A stretch of 64,000 nt of DNA from Massilia sp. NR 4-1 (lineage in GTDB: Bacteria > Pseudomonadota > Gammaproteobacteria > Burkholderiales > Burkholderiaceae_D): positions 3,906,001 to 3,970,000 of the forward strand of contig NZ_CP012201.1 in assembly GCF_001191005.1 (NCBI RefSeq). Reading direction: 5' to 3'. The position numbers and the translations under genes are program-made. Under the pieces are notes generated by a model. It made no database searches. It was not told where the DNA came from and was given only the letters and a program-made list of their open reading frames with translations. Shown here one piece after another: positions 1 to 8,500 of this stretch. Positions within the stretch are counted from its first letter, which is position 1; each line of letters opens with the position of its first letter.

Positions 1-397
1 ACATGGCGCGCGGCATGGCGCACAGGAAGGCGCGTTCATAGATCAGGTCGAGCGGCTTGGGCGGCGCGTAGGCAAAGAAATCGGCTTCCTGCACGCGCCC
101 GCGCCAAGGGCCGGCTACTTGTTGCGCCGAAACAACAGCAGCCGGCGAGAAGTCGATGGCCGTGGCATCCCAGCCCGCTTCGCACATCAGGTTCAGCTCG
201 TAGGCCGAGCCGCAGCCGGGGATCAGCACCGTGGGCGCGGCTGGCCGGGCCAGTCCAGCCGCGGCGGCCGGCCAGTCGGCGATAAAGCGGCGCAGACGCT
301 CCGGCGCGCCGCCCTTGTCCCAGGGCGTGAAGTCTTGTTCGAAGCGTTCGTCCCAGAAGGCGGGCGACAGCGGATCACGGCTGTGGAAGTCGGGCAT
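1..397 (-). CDS. TPMT-family SAM-dependent methyltransferase, 5' part only
   Basis: The N-terminal 132 residues are present and the gene runs off the left edge. The start reads MPDFHSRDPLSPAFWDERF, which has the opening 'FWDERF...TPWD' seen in thiopurine S-methyltransferase-like enzymes. The motif I glycine loop VLIPGCGSAYE lies near residue 55 and an acidic 'AIDFSP' strand, expected to hold the SAM ribose, near residue 80. It starts 12 bp after the ubiB stop on the same strand, so it is probably the last gene of that transcript. The true substrate is unknown; bacterial members also methylate selenium or other soft nucleophiles. The family call is fairly sure, the function is not. Confidence 0.75.
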   Translation of the reverse strand, partial: MPDFHSRDPLSPAFWDERFEQDFTPWDKGGAPERLRRFIADWPAAAAGLARPAAPTVLIPGCGSAYELNLMCEAGWDATAIDFSPAAVVSAQQVAGPWRGRVQEADFFAYAPPKPLDLIYERAFLCAMPRAM

Positions 398-409
398 GGC
401 GGTACTCGC

Positions 410-1978
410 TTAGTAAGCGCCGTGCCAGCGCAGCCAGGCTTGCAGCCCGACCACGCCGATGGCAAAGGCGCCGGCCAGATAGACGAAGAAGCTGAGCATG
501 CGGTTGGTGCGGCGCTGCTCCTGCAGTAATTGCTCCAGCAATTCATTGCGGCCCCGGTCCGGCTCGCCCGCCACGCTCAGCGCGTGGTGCACCAGGCGCG
601 GCAGCGCCGGCAGGATATGGCTGTAGCGCGGCGCCTCGGCTTTCAGGCGCTCGACCAGGCCGCGCCAGCCGACCTGCTCGCCCATCCAGCGCTCCAGGTA
701 AGGCTTGGCGGTCTTCCACAGATCCAGGTCGGGATCGAGGGTGCGGCCCAGGCCTTCGATATTCAGCAGGGTCTTTTGCAGCAGCACCAGCTGCGGCTGG
801 ACTTCGACATTGAAGCGGCGCGAAGTCTGGAACAGGCGCAGCAGCACCTGGCCGAAGGAGATGTCTTTCAGCGGACGGTCGAAGATCGGTTCGCAGCAGG
901 CGCGCACGGCCGCTTCCAGCTCGTCGACCCGGGTTTCCTTGGGCGCCCAGCCGGACTCGATATGGGCCTCGGCCACGCGCTTGTAGTCGCGGCGGAAGAA
1001 GGCCAGGAAGTTCTGCGACAGATAATCCTTGTCGTAATCGTTGAGCGTGCCGACGATGCCAAAGTCGAGCGCGATATAGCGGCCGAAGGTGGCAGGATCG
1101 ATGGACACCAGGATATTCCCCGGGTGCATATCGGCATGGAAGAAGCCGTCGCGGAAGACCTGGGTGAAGAAGATTTCCACGCCATCGCTGGACAGTTTTT
1201 TCAGGTCCACGCCCGCCTCCAGCAAGCGGTCGATCTGCGACACGGGAATGCCGTACATGCGCTCCATCACGATCACATTGCTGGAGCAGTAATCCCAATA
1301 CATTTCCGGCACCAGCAAGAGGCGCGATTCGGCGAAATTGCGGCGCAGCTGGCTGGCATTGGCCGCTTCGCGCATCAGGTCAAGTTCATCATGCAGATAT
1401 TTGTCGAACTCGGCCACCACCTCCTTCGGCTTCAGGCGCTTGCTGTCCGGCCACAAGCGGCTGACCCAGTCGGCGGCCAGGCGCATCAGGGCCACGTCCT
1501 CGTCGATCAGGCGCTTCATGCCGGGGCGCAACACCTTGACGGCCACTTCCGTGCCGTCCTTCAAGGTGGCGAAGTGCACTTGCGCAATCGAGGCCGAGGC
1601 CACGGGCACGCGCTCGAAACGGGCGAACAGCTGCTCCGGGTGGGCGCCCAACGAGCGCTCGATCTGGGCGATGGCCAGGTCGGAATCGAAGGGCGGCACA
1701 CGGTCCTGCAGGCGCGCCAGCTCGACCACGATATCGGCCGGAATCAGGTCGGCGCGGGTGGACAGCACCTGGCCGAATTTGACGAAGATGGGGCCAAGTT
1801 CCTCCAGCGCCATGCGCAGGCGCACGCCGCGTGGCGTGGACAGGTCGCGCCAGAAAAACACCGTGTCGAGCAGGCGGGAAATGCGCGGTTTGTCGAAGCC
1901 GGAGATGGCGATTTCGTCCAGACCATGCTGGACGACCACGCGCAGGATCTTGAGCAGCCGCAGGAATTTGAGAATCAT
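410..1978 (-). CDS. ubiB: UbiB, atypical kinase-like ubiquinone biosynthesis protein
   Basis: 522 residues, the usual UbiB/ADCK length. Family hallmarks are visible: the KFGQ motif with LSTRADLIP near residue 70, the alanine-rich ASASIAQVH loop that replaces a normal kinase P-loop, VAVKVLRPG with the catalytic-type lysine, FFHADMHPGNILV, and LDFGIVG as the DFG equivalent. The C-terminus has a hydrophobic stretch (FFVYLAGAFAIGVVGLQAWL), fitting inner-membrane attachment. Known role: ATPase-type factor needed for coenzyme Q assembly, not a protein kinase. Its start codon overlaps the ubiJ stop by 4 bp (ATGA), so the two are translationally coupled, with ubiE further upstream on the same strand. 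Confidence 0.96.
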   Translation of the reverse strand: MILKFLRLLKILRVVVQHGLDEIAISGFDKPRISRLLDTVFFWRDLSTPRGVRLRMALEELGPIFVKFGQVLSTRADLIPADIVVELARLQDRVPPFDSDLAIAQIERSLGAHPEQLFARFERVPVASASIAQVHFATLKDGTEVAVKVLRPGMKRLIDEDVALMRLAADWVSRLWPDSKRLKPKEVVAEFDKYLHDELDLMREAANASQLRRNFAESRLLLVPEMYWDYCSSNVIVMERMYGIPVSQIDRLLEAGVDLKKLSSDGVEIFFTQVFRDGFFHADMHPGNILVSIDPATFGRYIALDFGIVGTLNDYDKDYLSQNFLAFFRRDYKRVAEAHIESGWAPKETRVDELEAAVRACCEPIFDRPLKDISFGQVLLRLFQTSRRFNVEVQPQLVLLQKTLLNIEGLGRTLDPDLDLWKTAKPYLERWMGEQVGWRGLVERLKAEAPRYSHILPALPRLVHHALSVAGEPDRGRNELLEQLLQEQRRTNRMLSFFVYLAGAFAIGVVGLQAWLRWHGAY

Positions 1979-2619
1979 TGAACTTCCGTCTTGTGTTGCA
2001 GGGCCGCGCTGCGGCGGGCAAGTTTTTGTTCGAGCTTGTCCAGGCGCTTGGCGGCGCGCTCCACATCGTCGCGCAGGCGGCTGATGCCGGCGGCGAAATC
2101 CTCGGTCATGGCGGGACGCAGCAGCACGGGCTTTTCTTCCACCAGAAACTCGGCCACGTTTTCGGCCAGTTTCTGCTGCCCGCTTTTCAGCGCGCCGAAG
2201 GCGGCGCGGGCGCCGGCGGCCAGACGCACGGCGGCGATCGGTCCCAGCAATTTTTCCAGGTCATGCTCGGCCTCCCAGCGCAGCGACTGGCTCAGGCGCG
2301 AAATGGCATTGGCGAACTCGGCGTCACCCTCGATCTGCACATAGGAAAACGCGCGTTCGCGGTTTTGCGCGATCAGCGGCAGGTCGGACAGCTTGAGGCG
2401 GATGGTCACGGCCGGCGCCGCATCGGCCGGCGCGGCTTCCACCATGCCATCGGCGGTGGCGCGCAGGCGCAGCTCGGCCGGGCTGGCGGCGATGCAGGCG
2501 ACCTTGCCCGCGTGCAGCTGCAACTCCTGGCGCGCCCAGGGCTCCTGCGCCAGCAGGTGGTTGACGGTGGCGGCGACCGGAGCGCCGGGGGACGGCAGTG
2601 CAAAAGGAAGTGTGAACAT
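1975..2619 (-). CDS. ubiJ: UbiJ, SCP2-domain ubiquinone assembly factor
   Basis: 214 residues from the ATG at 2619 (MFTLPFALP). A TTG 21 bp upstream would add seven residues, but ATG is the better start. The N-terminal two thirds match the SCP2 sterol-carrier fold expected of UbiJ (RLRATADGMVE..., then VTIRLKLSDLPLIAQNRERAFSYVQIEGD, quoted in part). The C-terminal 50 residues are charged and heptad-like (RDDVERAAKRLDKLEQKL), consistent with a coiled coil. In Escherichia coli UbiJ and UbiK help a soluble complex hold CoQ precursors. Here it lies between a Tim44-like gene and ubiB and overlaps ubiB by 4 bp. Sequence identity in this family is low, so position supports the call. Confidence 0.88.
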   Translation of the reverse strand: MFTLPFALPSPGAPVAATVNHLLAQEPWARQELQLHAGKVACIAASPAELRLRATADGMVEAAPADAAPAVTIRLKLSDLPLIAQNRERAFSYVQIEGDAEFANAISRLSQSLRWEAEHDLEKLLGPIAAVRLAAGARAAFGALKSGQQKLAENVAEFLVEEKPVLLRPAMTEDFAAGISRLRDDVERAAKRLDKLEQKLARRSAALQHKTEVQ

Positions 2620-2730
2620 AATCGGGACACCAAAAAACAAAACCGCCCGGAAATCCTGGGCGGTCCTGATATTACCAGTTTGCCGCAGCTTGCCGCTGCG
2701 GCCGACGGGAAACTAAGGCAACGCGGCGCC

Positions 2731-3714
2731 TCAGGCAAGCTGCTGGATACCGCCCAGCAGCCAGCCGCCGGAGCCGGACACCGGCTTGACCAGGTTCCAG
2801 ACTTCGTTGAAAGGCTCGGCCAGGGCATCGGGCGCCGGCTTGATCTGGCCGGTGAACTTCACGCTGGCCAGGTAATCGGTGCCATTGTTTTCAATGCCCA
2901 GCAGCTCGGCGTCGATCGTCACCACATCGGTGTAATCGGCCTTGCCGCCGCGTTCCTGGATCTGCATCTTCAGTTCGGCAAACACTTCCGGCGTGGTGAA
3001 CTCGCGGATATCGTTGACATCGGATTTATCCCAGGCCGCTTGCAGGCGGATGAAATTGCTCTTGGCATGGCGCAGGAAGGCAGGCTGGTCGAAATCGGCC
3101 GGCACGCCCCATTGCTGGTGCGGCACGGGCGCCGGCGCGGCCGCCGGTTCAAACGCAGGCTGGGCCGGCTGGAAAGCCGACGGCTGCAGGCGCGAGCCGA
3201 TTTCCGGCGTGCTGCTGCCGCCTTGTGGCGCGCCGAAGCCGCCCACATTGCCGCCGCTATTGCCGCCGAAACCACCACCATTGCCACCGAATGCGGCCGG
3301 AGCGGGACGCGGGCCAGCCGACTTGTTGCGGATCATGCGCACGATGAAGAAGATCACGCCGCCGATCAGGGCGATCATCAGGATCGAGCTGATGGCGCTC
3401 GCCAAGGCACCGCCCAGGCCGAAGTGGGACAGCAGCGCGCCCAGGCCCAGACCCAGCAGGGCGCCGCCCAGAATGCCCTTCCATGGGCTAGGCGGTTTGA
3501 CCGGTGGCGCAGCCGGCGGCGTGGCGGCCGGGGCCGGCGTGGCCTGGCGCTGGGCGGCCGGCGCTTGTGCCGGCTGGGCCGGCATCTTGCTTACATTCTG
3601 CGACTGACGGCCGACCGAACGGCCGCCGCCCATCGGGCGCGCCGCCAGCTCAGCCATCATGCTCATCGCGGAGATGGCCAGGGTGGCGCCGATCAGGATT
3701 TTCTTCATGTTCAT
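2731..3714 (-). CDS. Tim44-domain membrane protein
   Basis: 327 residues from the ATG at 3714, which has an AGGAAA ribosome site just upstream; a longer in-frame reading lacks support. The N-terminus is a signal or anchor (MNMKKILIGATLAISAMS). A Pro/Ala/Gln-rich linker follows. Residues about 80-125 hold a glycine-rich hydrophobic pair of segments (GILGGALLGLGLGALL, then ISSILMIALIGGVIFFIV). A Gly/Asn-rich linker leads to a C-terminal Tim44-like domain of about 140 residues (FLRHAKSNFIRLQAAWDKSD...). Tim44 belongs to mitochondrial import, but bacterial homologues have no settled role. It sits 8 bp after ubiE and upstream of ubiJ-ubiB, which suggests membrane work linked to quinone synthesis. 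That link is inference. Confidence 0.85.
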   Translation of the reverse strand: MNMKKILIGATLAISAMSMMAELAARPMGGGRSVGRQSQNVSKMPAQPAQAPAAQRQATPAPAATPPAAPPVKPPSPWKGILGGALLGLGLGALLSHFGLGGALASAISSILMIALIGGVIFFIVRMIRNKSAGPRPAPAAFGGNGGGFGGNSGGNVGGFGAPQGGSSTPEIGSRLQPSAFQPAQPAFEPAAAPAPVPHQQWGVPADFDQPAFLRHAKSNFIRLQAAWDKSDVNDIREFTTPEVFAELKMQIQERGGKADYTDVVTIDAELLGIENNGTDYLASVKFTGQIKPAPDALAEPFNEVWNLVKPVSGSGGWLLGGIQQLA

Positions 3715-3722
3715 AGTGTTTC

Positions 3723-4457
3723 CTACAGTTTGATACCGGTGTGTAAAGCGGCCACACCTGCCGTCAGGTTGTAATACTGCACGCGCTCCAGACCGGCTGC
3801 CTGCATCATGGTCTTGAGGGTTTCCTGGTCCGGGTGCATGCGGATGGACTCGGCCAGATAACGGTAACTCTCCGCGTCGCCAGCGATTTTCTGGCCCATC
3901 CACGGCAGCACCGAGAACGAATACAAATCATACGGTTTTTGCAGCGGCGCCGCGACTTTCGAGAACTCCAGCACCAGCAGCTTGCCGCCCGGCTTCAGCA
4001 CGCGGCGCATTTCGGCCAGGGCCACATCCTTGTGCGTCATATTGCGCAGGCCGAAGGCGACGCTGACCCGGTCGAAGTAATTGTCCGGGAAAGGCAGTTT
4101 TTCCGCATCACACAGCAAGGTGGGGGTGACCTGGCCGCGATTCAAGAGGCGGTCGCGGCCGACGCGCAGCATGGACTCGTTGATATCGGTCAGCCAGACC
4201 TCGCCGGTCGGTCCAGCCTGCTTGGCAAACACCTTGGCCAGATCGCCGGTACCGCCCGCGATGTCGAGCACCTTGAAGCCAGGACGCACGGCGGCGTTGG
4301 CGATGGTGAAGGTCTTCCAGAGGCGGTGCAGGCCGGCCGACATCAGGTCGTTCATCACATCATACTTGCTGGCGACGGAGTGGAAGACCTTGGCGACTTC
4401 CTTGACTTTATCGTCTTCGGAAACGGTTTTATAGCCGAAATGGGTGGTATTGGTCAT
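3723..4457 (-). CDS. ubiE: UbiE, demethylmenaquinol/2-methoxy-6-polyprenyl-1,4-benzoquinol C-methyltransferase
   Basis: 244 residues starting MTNTTHFGYKTV at 4457; an upstream in-frame alternative start would add a stretch not typical of the family. UbiE signatures are clear: VFHSVASKYDVMNDLMS near the start, the SAM loop VLDIAGGTGDLAKVF, and the second family motif FGLRNMTHKDVALAEMRRVLKPGG. It carries out the C-methylation of the quinone ring in ubiquinone (and menaquinone) synthesis. First of the ubiE-Tim44-ubiJ-ubiB run on the minus strand, with a TATAAT-like -10 element 28-33 bp upstream of the start. Confidence 0.97.
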   Translation of the reverse strand: MTNTTHFGYKTVSEDDKVKEVAKVFHSVASKYDVMNDLMSAGLHRLWKTFTIANAAVRPGFKVLDIAGGTGDLAKVFAKQAGPTGEVWLTDINESMLRVGRDRLLNRGQVTPTLLCDAEKLPFPDNYFDRVSVAFGLRNMTHKDVALAEMRRVLKPGGKLLVLEFSKVAAPLQKPYDLYSFSVLPWMGQKIAGDAESYRYLAESIRMHPDQETLKTMMQAAGLERVQYYNLTAGVAALHTGIKL

Positions 4458-4484
4458 GATGGGCTGCCGGTTAATTTTGACTGC

Positions 4485-4490
4485 ATTATA
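4485..4490 (-). promoter_or_regulatory. Probable -10 element for the ubiE operon
   Basis: On the minus strand the sequence is a perfect TATAAT hexamer, ending 27 bp before the ubiE ATG. No good -35 hexamer lies 16-18 bp upstream (the region there is T-rich), so the promoter is weak or activator-dependent if real. Confidence 0.4.
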
Positions 4491-4564
4491 CAAGCGCCCA
4501 GAGTGAAAAACCCTTGATCTGCCTGAAGATGACCGGACGATAGGCGCTCTAAGCTGGCAAAACC

Positions 4565-4640
4565 ATGCCCAGCACCGTCTACCTCGACCATTCAGTGATT
4601 GGCCACTACGCCGCTCCCCTGAGCCGCCACGCGGTCAGAA
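4565..4640 (+). pseudogene. Possible remnant of a PIN-domain (VapC-like) gene start
   Basis: From the ATG at 4565 the frame reads MPSTVYLDHSVIGHYAAPL, close to the opening of a PIN-domain family (pattern [M]xxTVYLDTSVISYxxxxPSRD). After about 25 codons the similarity stops and the frame runs antisense into the DUF971 gene, ending near 4730. The conserved first Asp is present but the following Thr is His here. No antitoxin gene is seen upstream. I read it as the leftover 5' end of a lost toxin-like gene between ubiE and the DUF971 gene; chance similarity is possible. Confidence 0.3.
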
Positions 4641-4649
4641 AAACGCGGC

Positions 4650-5072
4650 TTAGTGTTTGTGGCCGCAGCTGCGCGGCTGGGCGTTCGCGGCGCCGGGCAG
4701 CACCGCGCCGGGTGCGCGGCCGCTGTCGCTGGTGAAGCCGGCGGCCTGCAGGCGGACCAGATAGGCGGCCCAGTGCTGGTCCTGGCGCGCGCCCAGATCG
4801 TAGAGATAATCCCAGGTGTACAAGCCGCTGTTATGTCCATCGGTGAAAATCGGTTTGACGGCGTAATTGCCGACCGGTTCCAGATCCGTGACGCCGACTT
4901 CGCTTTTGCCGACCTGCAGCACTTCCTGTCCCGGCCCATGGCCCTTCACTTCAGCCGACGGCGAATACACACGCAGCAGCTCGAAGGGGATCGAGAAGGT
5001 GGCGCCATCGTCAAAACTCACTTCGAGCACGCGCGATTTGCTGTGGACGGTCAGACCGGTAGGGTTATGCAT
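4650..5072 (-). CDS. DUF971 / GBBH-like N-terminal domain protein
   Basis: 140 residues. The fold family is recognised from LTVHSKSRVLEVSFDDG near the start, FELLRVYSPSAEV, and the VGNYAVKPIFTDGHNSGLYTWDYL block, which match the small domain found alone in bacteria and at the N-terminus of gamma-butyrobetaine hydroxylase. The C-terminus is Gly/Ala-rich and ends CGHKH, a possible metal-binding tail. DUF971 proteins are often next to ubiE or Fe-S genes in proteobacteria, as here. The role is not settled; a metal or cofactor-related function is a guess. Confidence 0.85.
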   Translation of the reverse strand: MHNPTGLTVHSKSRVLEVSFDDGATFSIPFELLRVYSPSAEVKGHGPGQEVLQVGKSEVGVTDLEPVGNYAVKPIFTDGHNSGLYTWDYLYDLGARQDQHWAAYLVRLQAAGFTSDSGRAPGAVLPGAANAQPRSCGHKH

Positions 5073-5091
5073 ATCAAAACTCTTCTAAAAC

Positions 5092-5544
5092 TCAGGCACT
5101 CAGCCGTTGGATGATCGCCGCCCGCAAAGCCGGCAGCATGGCGCTGCGCTCGACCACGGCCTGCACCGGCGCCTCGCGCTGCTGCGCCCCCCAGGTTGGA
5201 TGCGGGAAGTGCGCATCGTCAGTGTAACGCGGGATCACATGCCAGTGCACGTGCGGGGTCATATTGCCGAAACTGGCGACATTCACCTTATGCGGCGCCA
5301 TCACCTCGCGCTGCGCCAATTCCACCTGCCACACGGCGCGCATCACATGCTCGCGGTCCTCGGGCGCGAGGTCGGTCATTTCCTTCACATGGGCGTTCCA
5401 CACCACGCGGCAATAACCTGGATAGCCGGCTTCGTCGACCAGCACCACCGACAGGCGCTCGTCGCGCCAGACCAGGACCGCATCGTCGCCGCCGGCGAAG
5501 GCGGCCAGCAAGGTGCACAGATCGCAGGGCTTGTTCACGCTCAT
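5092..5544 (-). CDS. HIT-family hydrolase
   Basis: 150 residues. The histidine triad HVHWHVIPR lies near residue 100, preceded by the usual NVASFGNMTPH. An N-terminal CDLC pair could bind zinc. HIT proteins are nucleotide hydrolases or transferases acting on dinucleoside polyphosphates or AMP conjugates; the substrate here cannot be told. Its start codon overlaps the stop of the large FAD oxidoreductase by 4 bp, so both are on one transcript, with the DUF971 gene 19 bp downstream. Confidence 0.93.
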   Translation of the reverse strand: MSVNKPCDLCTLLAAFAGGDDAVLVWRDERLSVVLVDEAGYPGYCRVVWNAHVKEMTDLAPEDREHVMRAVWQVELAQREVMAPHKVNVASFGNMTPHVHWHVIPRYTDDAHFPHPTWGAQQREAPVQAVVERSAMLPALRAAIIQRLSA

Positions 5545-8500
5545 ACCAGCACCCTTTCGATACCGCCGTCGTTGGCGCGCTTGACGTAATCGGGCAGCCA
5601 GTTCTCGCCCAGCAGGTGCTTGGCGATTTCCACCACGATGTAGTCGGCCGTGGTGCCCGAATCATCGTTGTAGCGCGACAGGCCTTGCAGGCAGGATGGG
5701 CAGCTGGTGAGGATCTTCACGTCGCCGTCGAAGCCCTGGCGCAGCTTGTCCGCGCCCTTGACCATCTCTTCTTCCTTGCGGAAGCGCACCTGGGTCGAGA
5801 TATCGGGACGCGATACCGCCAGCGTACCGGACTCGCCGCAGCAGCGGTCGTTCTTCTCGATCTTCACATTGTCCACGGTGGAGACCAGGGAATTCACGGT
5901 CTTCAGCGGGTCCTGCATCTTCATCGGCGTGTGGCAAGGGTCGTGGTACATATAGCGCGTGCCGGTCACGCCTTCCAGCTTGACGCCCTTCTCCAGCAGA
6001 TATTCGTGGATATCCATGATGCGGCAGCCGGGGAAGATCTTCTCGAACTCGTAAGTCGCCAGCTGGTCGTAGCAGGTGCCGCAGGACACCAGCACGGTCT
6101 TGATATCCAGGTAGTTCAGCGTATTCGCCATGCGGTGGAAGAGGACGCGGTTATCCGTCATCATCTTCTCGGCCTTGTCGTATTCGCCCGAGCCGCGCTG
6201 AGGATAGCCGCAGCACAGATAGCCCGGCGGCAGCACGGTCTGCACACCCACTTCCCACAGCATGGCTTGCGTGGCCAGACCGACCTGCGAGAACAGACGC
6301 TCGGAGCCGCAGCCCGGGAAGTAGAACACCGCCTCCGTATTCGCATTGGTCTTCTGCGGATCGCGGATGATCGGAATCATCTTGTTGTCTTCGATGTCCA
6401 GCAGCGCGCGCGCCGATTTTTTCGGCAGATTGCCCGGCATCTTCTTGTTGATGAAGTGGATCACCTGCTCGCGCACGGGCGGCTTGCCGACGGTCGGCGG
6501 CGGCGCCTTGGTCTGGCTGCGCGCCACTTTCTTGAACACTTCATGGCCCAGGCGCTGCGCCTTGTAGCCCCAGCCTATCATCACTTCGCGCGTGGCGTTG
6601 ATAGTGGCCGGGTCGGTCGCGTTCAGGAAGAACATCGAAGCGCGCTTGCCCGGATTGAAGCTGCGCTTGTCCATCTTGCGCAGCAGATTGCGCATATTCA
6701 TGGACACGTCGCCGAAGTCGATATTCACCGGGCAAGGCGTCACGCATTTATGGCACACGGTGCAGTGGTCGGCCACGTCTTCGAACTCTTCCCAGTGGCG
6801 GATCGAGATGCCGCGCCGCGTCTGCTCTTCGTAGAGGAAGGCTTCGATCAGGGCCGACGTCGCCAGGATCTTGTCGCGCGGCGAGTACAGCAGATTCGCG
6901 CGCGGCACATGGGTCGAGCACACGGGCTTGCACTTGCCGCAGCGCAGGCAGTCCTTGACGCTGTTGGCGATGGCGCCGATATCGCTCTGCTGCATGATCA
7001 GCGATTCGTGGCCCATCAGGCCGAAAGACGGCGTGTAAGCGTTGCTCAGGTCCGCATCCATGCCGGGCAGATTCAGCAGCTTGCCCTTGTTGAAGCGCCC
7101 TTCCGGATCGACGCGCTGCTTGTAGGCGCGGAAGTCGCCGATCTCTTCCTCGGTGAGGAATTCCAGCTTGGTGATGCCGATGCCATGCTCGCCCGAAATC
7201 ACGCCGTTCAGCGAACGCGCCAGCTTCATGATGCGGGCCACGGCCTTGTGCGCGTCCTGCAGCATTTCGTAGTGGTCGGAGTTCACCGGTAGATTGGTGT
7301 GCACGTTGCCGTCGCCCGCATGCATGTGCAGGGCGACGAAGACGCGGCCGCGCAGGATGCGCTGGTGGGCCGCCGTCGCTTCGTCCAGAATCAGCTTGTA
7401 GGCCGCACCGTTGAAGATCTGGCGGAATGGCGCGCGGATTTCCTGCTTCCAGCTGATGCGGATGGTGCGGTCCTGCACCACGTCGAACAGGGTGGCTTGC
7501 GGCTGGCGCTGCAGGCGCTCGTCGAAGGCCGGGGCCAGCTCCTGCAGACCCAGCTCCTGCAGCTTGTGGCGCGCTTGCGCCAGTGGCAGGTCCAGGTTCT
7601 CCAGCGTGTAGGTCCAGCGCTCGCGCACCTGCTCCAGCAGGGCCGCGGCTTGCTGCGGACGGTCGCCCAGCATTTCGGCGTCGCCCACCTTGTCGTCGCT
7701 GGCGTCGTCGCTTTTGCCGACAGGGAGATTGCCGGCGGCGAAGAACTCGCGCAGCGCATCCGCCAGTTGCAGCTTGTTCTTGATCGACAGCTCGATGTTG
7801 ATGCGCTCGATGCCGTCGGTGTATTCGCCCATGCGGTTGAGCGGAATCACCACGTCTTCATTGATCTTGAAGGCGTTGGTGTGCTTGGCGATGGCGGCGG
7901 TGCGGGCGCGGTCCAGCCAGAATTTCTTGCGCGCTTCCGGGCTGACGGCGACGAAGCCTTCGCCGACGCGGGTGTTCGCCAGGCGGATCACTTCCGAGGC
8001 AGCAGTGGCGACGGCATTCTCGTCGTCGCCGACGATGTCGCCGAACAGCGCCATCTTGGGCAGCACGCCGCGCTTGGACTTGGTGGCGTAGCCGACCGCG
8101 CGCAGATAGCGCTCGTCCAGGTGTTCCAGGCCGGCCAGGCGCAGCGTGGCGAACTGCTCGCCCTGGGCCGGCAGGCCATCCAGATAATCCTTGATTTCGA
8201 CGATCGATGGAATCGCATCGCGCGCCTGGCCGAAGAATTCCAGGCAGACGGTGCGCGTATGCTTGGGCATCTTGTGCAGAATCCAGCGCGCCGAGGTAAT
8301 CAGGCCGTCGCAGCCTTCCTTCTGGATGCCGGGCAGGCCGGCGAGGAATTTGTCGGTGACGTCCTTGCCCAGGCCTTCCTTGCGGAAGCGGCGGCCTTCG
8401 ATTTCCAGAATCTCGGTCTTGAACGGCGCGCCCTTGGCTTCGCCCTTGCCGTTCGGGTGCGTCCATTCGAGGCGGAAGCGCGCCATCGGCGTATCGTGGA

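Noticed and set aside
530..1981. 483-residue open frame antisense to ubiB
   Set aside because: It is the mirror of a clear UbiB in GC-rich DNA; no domain, poor start and unusual composition (Gln/His/Ala-rich).
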